Below are positions 54,496-62,083 of a stretch of 64,000 bases of DNA, piece after piece (the stretch's first letter is position 1; every line of letters begins with the position of its first letter). Both the position numbers and the translations under genes were made by a program. The notes under the pieces are model-generated. The model was not told where the DNA came from, did no database searches, and saw only the letters and a program-made list of their open reading frames with translations. The stretch is from Roseomonas genomospecies 6 (GTDB lineage Bacteria > Pseudomonadota > Alphaproteobacteria > Azospirillales > Azospirillaceae), in NCBI RefSeq assembly GCF_008365375.1, contig NZ_QOKW01000010.1:62001-126000 (forward strand), given 5' to 3'.

Positions 54496-55131
54496 TCAGG
54501 CGGGCGCGGCGGCCTCGCGGCGGCAGTGCAGCAGGCTGAACAGGCCGAAGGGCGGCACCGTCTGCAACTCCTCCACCTTCAGGCGGGAGCCGGACATCAG
54601 CGTGTCCAGCGTGAAGTCGGGCCGCCAGCCCAGCTTCTTGGAGAAGGGCGCCATCCAATTCTCCACCGAGCGGCGGATGCCCGGCTTGTCGGCGGCGAAA
54701 TGATTGACGATCAGGATGTCGCCGCCGGGGCGGCAGACGCGCTCCAGCTCGTTCATCGTGCCCTGCGGGTCGGGGACCACCGTCATCACATACATGGCGA
54801 CCACGAGGTCGAAGCTGCCGTCGGCGAAGGCCAGCTTTCCGGCGTCCATCTCCAGCAGACCTTCCACATTCTCCAGCCGTTCGCGGTCCACCCGGTCCTG
54901 CGCGACGCGCAGCATCTCGGAGGAGAGGTCGATTCCGACGACGCGGTTGTCCTTGCGGTAGTCGGACAGGGAGATGCCCGTGCCCACGCCCACCTCCAGA
55001 ACGCGCAGTCCGCCCCGCCGGTTGATCCACTTCACGGCGGCGTGCCGGCCCGACGCCAGCAGGTTTCCGAAGACGGGGTCGTAGAAACGCGCGTAGCGCC
55101 GGTAGGCGGCGCGGATGGAGTCGGCGTCCAT
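54496..55131 (-). CDS. pmtA: SAM-dependent methyltransferase, PmtA-like (phosphatidylethanolamine N-methyltransferase)
   Basis: A 211-aa class I methyltransferase of the Rhodobacter/PmtA group. AAYRRYARFYDPVFGNLLASGR is the typical N-terminal pattern, VLEVGVGTGISLSDY is the SAM motif, and VVAMYVMTVVPDP and GGDILIVNHFA complete the fold. PmtA methylates phosphatidylethanolamine stepwise to phosphatidylcholine at the inner membrane. ATG 55131 follows GAGGGAGAC. It is divergent from parA. Length agrees with alphaproteobacterial PmtA proteins. Confidence 0.85.
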   Translation of the reverse strand: MDADSIRAAYRRYARFYDPVFGNLLASGRHAAVKWINRRGGLRVLEVGVGTGISLSDYRKDNRVVGIDLSSEMLRVAQDRVDRERLENVEGLLEMDAGKLAFADGSFDLVVAMYVMTVVPDPQGTMNELERVCRPGGDILIVNHFAADKPGIRRSVENWMAPFSKKLGWRPDFTLDTLMSGSRLKVEELQTVPPFGLFSLLHCRREAAAPA

Positions 55132-55282
55132 TGGGTCTCCCTCACGATTCCTGGCGCAGGTTCTTTCGGCCGCGACCATAGCGGCCTTTCGTCACACAGA
55201 AAAGCCGCAGCGCGCGCCGGAGTTCCACGCCGCCCCGCGCTTGCCCGCCCGCTCCGCCGCGCCGTCAAATGTGCATCACCGA

Positions 55283-55313
55283 TGTTGACACCACCATCAA
55301 CATGACTCATGGT
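55283..55313 (+). promoter_or_regulatory. Candidate autoregulated promoter of parAB
   Basis: TTGACA (55285-55290) and CATGGT (55308-55313) with a 17-bp spacer form a promoter with a perfect -35. Two inverted repeats overlap it: TGTTGA/TCAACA (55283-55288, 55297-55302) and ACCAT/ATGGT (55293-55297, 55309-55313). The HTH at the N-terminus of ParA could bind here for autorepression. Confidence 0.5.
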
Positions 55314-55346
55314 GCCGCCGCGATCACCCGAAATAAGGGATGCCCC

Positions 55347-56372
55347 GTGGCCCACGAGATGAGCGGCGAGGAGCTGCGCCGTTACCGCGAACAGCGCGGC
55401 ATGAACCAGCAGGCCCTGGTCGGCTGGCTGAACGAACGGCTGAACCGGCGTTACGACCGCGCCAAGATCTCCCGCTGGGAAACCGGGGCGGAGCGGATTC
55501 CGCAGATCGTCGCGGGCGCCCTGAAGACCGCGACGGAGCCGGTCGGCATCCCCGCCGCCGCTGTCCGGGCGGCCCCGGTGGTCTTCTGCGCAGCCAACCA
55601 GAAGGGCGGGGTCGCCAAGACGACCACCTGCGTCAACGTCGCGTGGCTGCTTGCAGGCTCGGGCCGCCGGGTGTTGTTGATCGACTGCGATCCCCAGGCC
55701 AACGCCACCGTGCATCTGGGCGTCGATCCGCACGAGCGGGAACTCGCCAAGGCGACCCTGACGCACGCGCTGAAGGCCAGCCGCCCGATGATGGAGTTCA
55801 TGACTCCGGTCTGCGACGGGGCGTTCGACCTGCTGCCCTCCTCCATCTCGCTGGCGGCGGCGGACCGGGAGCTGCTGCGCCAGCCCAACGGCACGCTGAT
55901 CCTGCGCGCCAAGATCGCCCAGCTTGCCGGGCAATATGATTTCGTGGTGCTGGACTGCCCGCCGCATCTGGGCGAACTGACCGTCTCGGTGCTGAACGCC
56001 GCCGACCAACTCCTGATTCCGACGCAGACGGAAATGCTGTCCATGATGGGCATCCCGCAATTGTTCGAGACCATCGCCGGCGTGCGGGAGCTGGTGAACC
56101 CGCGTTTGCAGATCCTCGGCATCCTGCCGACCATGTACAGCCCGCGCCGGCTCCAGGACGAGACGGTGATGGGCGAGTTGCGGGAGCTTGCCGCGGCGGA
56201 GCAGCTCCGCCTCTTCTCCCCGGTGAAGAGGGCCGCCGACTATTCCAAGAGCGTGATGGCCGGTCGGCCCGGCCTCGCCTACAACCCGAACTCCGCGGGC
56301 GCGGAGAGCTTCCGCGAGATCGCGGACGCCCTGCTGGCGCTCGCCGGGGAGGAGATGCGCCATGGCGCGTAA
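55347..56372 (+). CDS. parA: ParA-family partition ATPase with N-terminal HTH
   Basis: A 341-aa ATPase. Residues 5-50 form an HTH-type region (EELRRYREQRGMNQQALVGW, KISRWETG), and the rest is a ParA/MinD domain with the deviant Walker A CAANQKGGVAKTTT (about residue 85), LLIDCDPQAN (Walker A') and FVVLDCPPHLG (Walker B). An N-terminal HTH plus deviant Walker box marks plasmid-type ParA that also represses its own operon. GTG 55347 follows AAGGGA with 6-nt spacing; an ATG at 55269 would place the putative operator inside the gene. It overlaps parB by 11 bp. Confidence 0.87.
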   Translation: MAHEMSGEELRRYREQRGMNQQALVGWLNERLNRRYDRAKISRWETGAERIPQIVAGALKTATEPVGIPAAAVRAAPVVFCAANQKGGVAKTTTCVNVAWLLAGSGRRVLLIDCDPQANATVHLGVDPHERELAKATLTHALKASRPMMEFMTPVCDGAFDLLPSSISLAAADRELLRQPNGTLILRAKIAQLAGQYDFVVLDCPPHLGELTVSVLNAADQLLIPTQTEMLSMMGIPQLFETIAGVRELVNPRLQILGILPTMYSPRRLQDETVMGELRELAAAEQLRLFSPVKRAADYSKSVMAGRPGLAYNPNSAGAESFREIADALLALAGEEMRHGA

Positions 56373-57219
56373 GCTCGACACCTCCAACGCCGGCCTGTTC
56401 AAGCGCGCGCTCAGCCGCACCGGCAGCGGCGGGGGCAGCAACGCCGCCCTGTTCGGCCTGTCCGGCAAGATGCGCCACCGCGAAATCCCGCTGGATCAGG
56501 TGGAGCCCAACCCCGACCAGCCGCGGCGCAACGCCCGCGGGGCGGACATCGCGGCGCTTGCCGCCTCCATCGGCGAGCGGGGGCTTCTGCAACCCATCAA
56601 CGTGCGGGAGGTGGCACCCGACCGCTTCCAGATCGTGGCGGGGGAGCGGCGCTACTGGGCCTATCGCTCGCTGGAGCGGGAAACCATCCCGGCGCTCGTC
56701 ATCGACACCGACGACGTGCAGGCGCTGGCCCTGATCGAGAACGCCCAGCGCGTCGATCTGCACCCCATCGACCTCGCCATGACGCTCGCCCGGCTGATCG
56801 GGGACAAGGGGCTGACGCAGGATCAGGCCGCCGTCCTGATCGGCAAGTCGCAGGAGTATGTGGCCCGGCTGCTGGGAATCCTGCGCCTGCCCGCCCGCAT
56901 CCTGGATGAGGCGCCGGACCAGCCCGCCGTCTCCGTCTCCCTTCTGATGGAGCTGGCGGAGCTTCCCGACGAGGACGCGCAGTTGGCCCTGTGGGCGCGG
57001 GCGGGCCATGGCCTGACCGTGAAGGAGGTGCGCGGCGCCAAGCAGGAACGCAAGGCGGCCCGCCCGGACACCCCCTCCGTAGCGCCCGTTCTGCGCGCAT
57101 TGCGCAGCAACGTCGGGAAAATGCACAACCTGAAAGCGTCCGGCCACGCCTTGGCCGAGGAACAGCGGCGGGAACTGCGCGAACTGCGCGACGCCATCGA
57201 CGCGCTTCTTCGTAATTGA
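56362..57219 (+). CDS. parB: ParB-family partition protein
   Basis: A 285-aa protein with an N-terminal ParB/sulfiredoxin-like domain (LDQVEPNPDQPRRN..., IAALAASIGERGLLQPINV, VAGERRYWAYRSL, the GERRxRA-type nucleotide motif with Tyr-Trp) and a central HTH (LTQDQAAVLIGKSQEYVARLLGI). The C-terminal ~45 residues are a basic, helical dimerisation region. It should bind a centromere-like site and stimulate ParA. No parS could be identified. Presence away from gidAB suggests a secondary replicon. Confidence 0.88.
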   Translation: MARKLDTSNAGLFKRALSRTGSGGGSNAALFGLSGKMRHREIPLDQVEPNPDQPRRNARGADIAALAASIGERGLLQPINVREVAPDRFQIVAGERRYWAYRSLERETIPALVIDTDDVQALALIENAQRVDLHPIDLAMTLARLIGDKGLTQDQAAVLIGKSQEYVARLLGILRLPARILDEAPDQPAVSVSLLMELAELPDEDAQLALWARAGHGLTVKEVRGAKQERKAARPDTPSVAPVLRALRSNVGKMHNLKASGHALAEEQRRELRELRDAIDALLRN

Positions 57220-57310
57220 AGGCTGCCGGAATGGGTCCGTGAAATAGTTTTTTTTTGGCACACTTGCGTATCGGTAGGCGTCATACGACAAAACTCGACT
57301 TTTGCGCGAT

Positions 57311-57328
57311 GCTTGGTAATGTCCAAGC
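57311..57328. promoter_or_regulatory. Inverted repeat before the post-parB cassette
   Basis: GCTTGG (57311-57316), six bases, CCAAGC (57323-57328), 26 bp before the ATG at 57354. The preceding 60 bp contain a T9 tract (57248-57256) and a second pair CGTAT/ATACG (57267-57271, 57283-57287). It may be an operator or a ParB-related site. Confidence 0.4.
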
Positions 57329-57353
57329 CATCCGTCTCCAGAAGGGTGCAGCC

Positions 57354-57842
57354 ATGTCCGATACCGCCGTCGCCGATCCGTCCGCTCCCACCGATCAGCC
57401 GCCCGCCGCGCAGCCTCCTGCGATCCAGACGCCCGTGGTTCAGACGGCTGCCCCGCCGCCGAGCGGCGCCGCCGTCATCCAGAACGAGCAGGGCAAGGCG
57501 AATTCCCTGCTGAACACCATTGCGGACAAGCTGGACCGGTTGGTCACGCTGACGGTGGTGACCGCGGTCGCCGACATCGACGTGGTGCAGAACGACCCCA
57601 ATCAGGTCGGCTTCACCTGCCGTCCGAAGTCCGGCAGCACCATCGAGGCGTTCCAGACCCAGGTCAATCTGGTCACCGGCGACATCGAGAACCTGATCAG
57701 CCGCGATTTCGCGACCAACACCGCCTACCAAAGCCTAACCGAGTTCCATCTGGCCCAGGTCACCAAGAGCAGCGACATCGTCAGTTCCAACCTGAAGGCG
57801 ATCCGCGATCTGGCCGTCCAGATCTCCGGCCGCCCGAGCTGA
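57354..57842 (+). CDS. Unknown protein, first gene of the post-parB cassette
   Basis: A 162-aa protein. The first ~45 residues are Pro/Ala/Gln-rich and disordered; the rest is predicted helical with NEQGKANSLLNTIADKLDRL, ADIDVVQNDPNQVGFTCRP and SDIVSSNLKAIRDLAVQIS. No signal or membrane segment. ATG 57354 follows GAAGGG. It does not match a family I recognise. It sits 134 bp after parB with two further unknown genes on the same strand. Confidence 0.75.
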   Translation: MSDTAVADPSAPTDQPPAAQPPAIQTPVVQTAAPPPSGAAVIQNEQGKANSLLNTIADKLDRLVTLTVVTAVADIDVVQNDPNQVGFTCRPKSGSTIEAFQTQVNLVTGDIENLISRDFATNTAYQSLTEFHLAQVTKSSDIVSSNLKAIRDLAVQISGRPS

Positions 57843-57932
57843 GCACCCGACGCCTGATGCCGGCGGGCGGCAGCCCCGCCTGCCGGCGACCGCCCCTCAT
57901 GTCCGCAACCCGCTGTGTCCGCAAGGTGGCCG

Positions 57933-58784
57933 ATGTCCCAGTTCGTCGATCTGGCGCGCAACCTTCTCGCGCTTGAAATCAACACCGTTCTGAAAGCCGG
58001 CATCTCGGCGGAGAAGATGCCGCTGGCGGGGGATGCGCTGATCGATCTGGCGCAGGAATATTATATCTTCCTGTGCGACCAACTGGACGTGTTCGGCAGC
58101 CGCGAGACCGCGACCCTCGCCCCATGGGCGGCGCGGATGTCGGAAACCTTCCATTGGGGGCTGGCGCCCTTCGCGCCGCCCGCCGACGCCACCCGGCCCG
58201 ACCGGTACGACCCGTTCTTCTTCAGCCGCGACCTGCCGGGCAACGACCCCGCGCGCGGCACCACGCTGAAGGTCTTCGACGACATCCGCGAGGTGGCGAG
58301 CTGGCTGCGCGAGATGATGGACCGCACCCACGACGCGGCGCGGATGCCCGGCGCAAGCGCCGAGGTGGTCTCCGCCGCGGCGGTGGTCGACCGCGACGCC
58401 CTGCCGATCCTGATGCGCATCCAGCGCAATTCCGACCAGATCAACGACGTCCTGCGGCGGCGCGGGCTGGACACCGTCAGCTATCTGCGCGGCATGGACG
58501 ACGAGGTCCGGCGCATGTCCGCTCTGAAGACGGCGGACGTCGTGACCATCCGCAAGGCGTGGGACGTCGGGACCGAACTGGTGGTCATGCAGTCCACGAT
58601 CCAGATCGACGGCGACGTGGTCACCCGCCTGCTGAAGGGACGGGACACCGCCGGCAGCGCCGTCATGATCGGCGTTCACAAGGACGCGGTGGACGTCTCC
58701 TTCCGTTATTGGAGCTTCCTGATCGACGCTCTGGGCCGCTTCGCCGGGAAGGCCGTGAATTCCCTGGTGGGAGACACGGGGTAG
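57933..58784 (+). CDS. Unknown protein, second gene of the post-parB cassette
   Basis: A 283-aa soluble, mixed helical protein. Recognisable stretches are FVDLARNLLALEINTVLKAG, QEYYIFLCDQLDVFGS, PDRYDPFFFSRDLPG, ILMRIQRNSDQINDVLRRRG and KDAVDVSFRYWSFLIDAL near the C-terminus. No nucleotide-binding, nuclease or helicase motif is visible. ATG 57933 follows AAGGTGG. It ends 70 bp before the next gene start, and that gap stays open in the frame of the next gene. Family not recognised. Confidence 0.75.
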   Translation: MSQFVDLARNLLALEINTVLKAGISAEKMPLAGDALIDLAQEYYIFLCDQLDVFGSRETATLAPWAARMSETFHWGLAPFAPPADATRPDRYDPFFFSRDLPGNDPARGTTLKVFDDIREVASWLREMMDRTHDAARMPGASAEVVSAAAVVDRDALPILMRIQRNSDQINDVLRRRGLDTVSYLRGMDDEVRRMSALKTADVVTIRKAWDVGTELVVMQSTIQIDGDVVTRLLKGRDTAGSAVMIGVHKDAVDVSFRYWSFLIDALGRFAGKAVNSLVGDTG

Positions 58785-58854
58785 CCGGCTGCGCCAGCGC
58801 CTTCTCGGCGACCTTCCGCACGGCTTCGTCTGGCGGCGTGACGCCCTGGCCGAA

Positions 58855-59439
58855 ATGGCGGGGCGGCTGCGCCGGGGCGAGGCCGGCCTGATCCCGCGGC
58901 GCGGGCACGGCGTCGCCCTGATGCTTCAGTTCTTCGTCCAGGGCGGGCGGACGATCATCCTGCGCGTGCCCGTGACCGCCCCGCCGTCCGGCGGCAGCGG
59001 CAGCGGCAGCGGCGGCTGCTGCCTGCGCACGGTGCCGGTCCGCGTGTCGATCCAGCCCGACGGCGACGTCCTGGTCGCCCTGCCCCGCGCGGATGTGGAG
59101 GACGGGCGGTTCGACGCCGTGTCCGCGGCCCATCTGACCACGCAGTTGCGCCGTCTGGTGCAGCGGGTCACCACCGCAAACCCGCTGTGGGGGATCGACG
59201 CGCTCCAGGCGCTGGGCGAGGCCGCCGCCGCCGTGACCGGGCTGTGCAGCGGTGCCGTTCTGCTGTGGAACGGGTTCGAGGAGATGTCCGCCGGCCAATG
59301 GGCGCACAGCGGCGTCACGCTCGCCCTGCTGGCGGCGCCGGCCGTGCTGGCCAAGCTGCGGCCCTGGCTTCTGGGGGCGGTGGCGCCCAAGCTGTTTCCG
59401 CTCGCGCTCAAGGCTGGCGAACGAATCGCGCGGATTTGA
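58855..59439 (+). CDS. Unknown protein, third gene of the post-parB cassette
   Basis: A 194-aa protein with a basic start (MAGRLRRGEAGLIPRRG), a GSGSGSGG linker before CC near residue 50, and two hydrophobic segments in the second half (about 120-140, AAAAVTGLCSGAVLLW, and 150-185, GVTLALLAAPAVLAKLRPWLLGAV), so it may be membrane-associated. The frame stays open upstream to 58759 and encodes protein-like sequence (RQRLLGDLPHGFVWRRDALAE) without ATG, GTG or TTG, so a CTG 58789 or ATT start may be used. Family not recognised. Confidence 0.65.
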   Translation: MAGRLRRGEAGLIPRRGHGVALMLQFFVQGGRTIILRVPVTAPPSGGSGSGSGGCCLRTVPVRVSIQPDGDVLVALPRADVEDGRFDAVSAAHLTTQLRRLVQRVTTANPLWGIDALQALGEAAAAVTGLCSGAVLLWNGFEEMSAGQWAHSGVTLALLAAPAVLAKLRPWLLGAVAPKLFPLALKAGERIARI

Positions 59440-59554
59440 CCCGAATGCGCGGGGTCTCTGGCTTGGTGCGATGCAGTAAGGCCCTGAAAATTCATTTCTT
59501 ATTGACATTCCTGTGAAAAATCGCGTTTGCCCGCATCTGCGATGTTGCAGCGCA

Positions 59555-59583
59555 TTGGCCCGACACCGGACTTGATCTATATT
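59555..59583 (+). promoter_or_regulatory. Candidate sigma-70 promoter of phaB
   Basis: TTGGCC (59555-59560) and TATATT (59578-59583) with an exact 17-bp spacer, about 147 bp before the phaB ATG. Another -35-like TTGACA lies at 59503-59508 without a matching -10. The 290-bp gap upstream of phaB holds no supported gene. Confidence 0.5.
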
Positions 59584-59729
59584 GCTCCTGCCGTTGAAGT
59601 TGATGGCCGCATCAAAAGGACCATCGGCGCGACAGCCCACCCAAACGGAAGCAACCCTTTTGCTTCCGAAATTCATCAGCGGGCTTGCCTCTCCAGGAGC
59701 TGGCCGTTTCAAATACTGGAGCGTTTGTA

Positions 59730-60470
59730 ATGTCTCAGAAGATCGCGCTCGTCACCGGTGCCATGGGCGGTCTCGGCACCGCCATCTGCCAGGCGCTGGC
59801 CAAGGACGGCTACCTCGTGGCGGCCAACTGCCTGCCGGGCTTCGAGCCGGCCGCCGCCTGGCTGGGCCAGCAGGAAGCCCTCGGCTTCAAGTTCTACGTG
59901 GCCGAGGGCGACGTTTCCGACTTCGAAAGCTGCAAGGCCATGGTCGCCAAGATCGAGGCCGATCTGGGCCCGGTGGACATCCTGGTGAACAACGCCGGCA
60001 TCACCCGCGACAAGTTCTTCGCCAAGATGGACAAGGCCCAGTGGGAGGCGGTCATCGCCACCAACCTGAGCAGCCTGTTCAACGTCACCCAGCAGGTGTC
60101 GCCGAAGATGGCCGAGCGCGGCTGGGGCCGCATCATCAACATCTCCTCGGTGAACGGCGTGAAGGGTCAGGCCGGCCAGACCAACTACTCGGCCGCCAAG
60201 GCCGGCGTGATCGGCTTCACCAAGGCCCTGGCCGCCGAACTGGCGACCAAGGGCGTCACCGTCAACGCCATCGCGCCGGGCTACATCGGCACCGATATGG
60301 TCATGGCGATCCGCGAGGACATCCGTCAGGCCATCACCGACAGCGTTCCGATGAAGCGCCTGGGCCGTCCGGAGGAGATCGGCGGCGCGGTGTCCTACCT
60401 CGCGTCGGAGATCGCCGGCTACATCACCGGTTCGACCCTGAACATCAACGGCGGCCTGCACTACCAGTAA
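59730..60470 (+). CDS. phaB: Acetoacetyl-CoA reductase PhaB
   Basis: A 246-aa NADPH-dependent SDR: TGAMGGLGTAICQAL nucleotide motif, NNAGITRD, INISSVNGVKGQAGQTNYS with the catalytic Ser and Tyr (YSAAK), and PGYIGTDMV. The VNGxKGQxGQTNYSAAK pattern is specific for PhaB. It reduces acetoacetyl-CoA to (R)-3-hydroxybutyryl-CoA for polyhydroxybutyrate. ATG 59730 follows TGGAG. phaA and phaC are not in the window; the gene stands alone with its own terminator hairpins. Confidence 0.93.
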   Translation: MSQKIALVTGAMGGLGTAICQALAKDGYLVAANCLPGFEPAAAWLGQQEALGFKFYVAEGDVSDFESCKAMVAKIEADLGPVDILVNNAGITRDKFFAKMDKAQWEAVIATNLSSLFNVTQQVSPKMAERGWGRIINISSVNGVKGQAGQTNYSAAKAGVIGFTKALAAELATKGVTVNAIAPGYIGTDMVMAIREDIRQAITDSVPMKRLGRPEEIGGAVSYLASEIAGYITGSTLNINGGLHYQ

Positions 60471-60493
60471 GTCGCCGGGTCGGCTGACGTTAC

Positions 60494-60522
60494 CCTTTCC
60501 CGGTCCCCGCGCCCGGGAAAGG
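60494..60522 (+). terminator. First hairpin after phaB
   Basis: Perfect 10-bp arms CCTTTCCCGG (60494-60503) and CCGGGAAAGG (60513-60522) with a 9-nt loop, 24 bp after the phaB stop. No T tract follows. It may stop transcription or protect the 3' end. Confidence 0.6.
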
Positions 60523-60531
60523 CCGATACGC

Positions 60532-60564
60532 CGCGCGGCGTGGTGCTGTTCGCCACGCCGCGCG
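60532..60564 (+). terminator. Second hairpin after phaB
   Basis: Perfect 12-bp GC-rich arms CGCGCGGCGTGG (60532-60543) and CCACGCCGCGCG (60553-60564) with a 9-nt loop. It follows the first hairpin after nine bases. Very stable; probable tandem terminator or RNA-stabilising element. Confidence 0.65.
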
Positions 60565-60900
60565 CTGCGGCCATCCTTGGCTGGCGAAACGGCCAGCGGG
60601 GCCTTTCGCTCCTCGAACATACCCCTTTCCGGTAAAACGCCTGGAGGTTGAGCGGACCGTTCGCGCCCCGCGCATCCCTTTCGTGCCAGGGCTTCCGTAA
60701 CGGGCAATCATCTGAAAAGTATACTCCCGCAGATTTGCTGTTGAATCCATTCGGGCGCCTGTATTCGCACCCGTCAGCGGCTATGCTCCCCGGCAACACG
60801 CAAGTTGCGTCCAGGGGGCACGCAGCGTTCGTCTTCCGGAATCAACAGACGTCGAGAACCTGCGCCGCGGGGCGTCGCCCCATGCAGGAAGGGAGGAAAC

Positions 60901-62076
60901 GTGCCTGAAATCCCGCGAAGGAACACGCCGCCGGTGGGTGGCCATGCCGACAGGATGTCCGGGGCCGATTACGTCTATGGGATCGACATGGTGCGGTTCG
61001 CCGCGGCCTTGCTGGTCACCGGCTTCCACCTGACCTGGCGCGACCCCGCCGTCGCCGACGCGATGTGGTCGGGCTGGGCCGGGGTGCAGGTCTTCTTCGT
61101 GGTGTCGGGCTTCGTCATCGCGAATTCAGCCAACAACGCCACACCCATCGCCTTCATCCGGTCGCGGCTGCTGCGGCTCTATCCGGCGGCCTGGGTTTGC
61201 TCCATCCTGAGTCTCGTCGTTCTTCTGCTGATGCCGGAGCCGGACGCGAATCTCGCGCGGCGCTTCATCGCCTCCTTCGCGCTGGCGCCGGACGGCCCTT
61301 ACATCGCGTCGGCCTATTGGACGCTGCCGGTGGAAATCGCCTTCTACGGCGCGGTGTTCCTCCTGCTGCTCAGCGGAAACTTCCACCGGCTGCCGCAGTT
61401 CGCCCTGGCGCTGGCCGCCGCCAGTTCGGCCTATCTAGCCGTCTACAGCCTGCACGTCTTCGGCGCCGTCAGCCTGCCGTTCCTGGAGTTCGAATACGGC
61501 ATGCTGAACATGACGCTGCTGCGCCACGGCGTGTTCTTCGCGCTGGGGATCTTCCTCTGGCTGTGGTCGCGCGGCAAGCTGACGCGGACGGGCATGGCCG
61601 CGGCCCTGCTGGCCCTGGTCGCCGCACCGCTGGAGATCACCGCCCGGTCGGTGGAGTTCGTGGAGCGCTCGCCCGTTCCGCTGAACCTCGCCGACCTGTG
61701 GATGAACCCGCTGCTGATCTGGGGCCTGTCCATTCTCGCCATCGCCGCATCGGTGCGCTGGCGGGCGGACATCGCCACGCTGCCGCCGTCCGTCCTGTCC
61801 CTGCTGCGTCTGATCGGGCTCGCCACCTACCCGCTCTACCTGCTGCACGAGGTGGTCGGCGGTTCGGTCAAAGCGCTGGCGATGGAGGCCGGAGCCTCGT
61901 CCATGGCCGGGGCGGTGACGGGCGGAGCCATCTCCATCGCCGTGGCCCTTCTGGTCGCCGCCATTCTGGAACCGGCGGTGCGCGGCCGCCTGCGCCGTCT
62001 GCTGGACATCCCACAGGCCGCCTTCTCCGGCCGGCCCGCCTTCAGCACCCTCTACCGCTCCGGCGGAACCGTCTGA
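60901..62076 (+). CDS. Membrane acyltransferase (acyltransferase 3 family)
   Basis: A 391-aa integral membrane protein with about ten helices. GIDMVRFAAALLVTGFHL places the catalytic His near residue 38, GVQVFFVVSGFVIANS and RLLRLYPAAWVCSI are further family motifs, and YPLYLLHEVVGG lies near the end. Such enzymes O-acylate surface polysaccharides, lipids or antibiotics. GTG 60901 is preceded by an excellent GGGAGGAAAC site. It ends 7 bp before the FemAB-like gene and probably forms an operon with it. Confidence 0.9.
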   Translation: MPEIPRRNTPPVGGHADRMSGADYVYGIDMVRFAAALLVTGFHLTWRDPAVADAMWSGWAGVQVFFVVSGFVIANSANNATPIAFIRSRLLRLYPAAWVCSILSLVVLLLMPEPDANLARRFIASFALAPDGPYIASAYWTLPVEIAFYGAVFLLLLSGNFHRLPQFALALAAASSAYLAVYSLHVFGAVSLPFLEFEYGMLNMTLLRHGVFFALGIFLWLWSRGKLTRTGMAAALLALVAAPLEITARSVEFVERSPVPLNLADLWMNPLLIWGLSILAIAASVRWRADIATLPPSVLSLLRLIGLATYPLYLLHEVVGGSVKALAMEAGASSMAGAVTGGAISIAVALLVAAILEPAVRGRLRRLLDIPQAAFSGRPAFSTLYRSGGTV

Positions 62077-62083
62077 GGTCGGT

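Noticed and set aside
57248..57256. T9 tract after parB as a rho-independent terminator
   Set aside because: No stable GC-rich stem directly precedes it.
57247..57270. TTGGCACACTTGC resembling a sigma-54 promoter
   Set aside because: The GG and GC elements are only 7 nt apart instead of the required 10.
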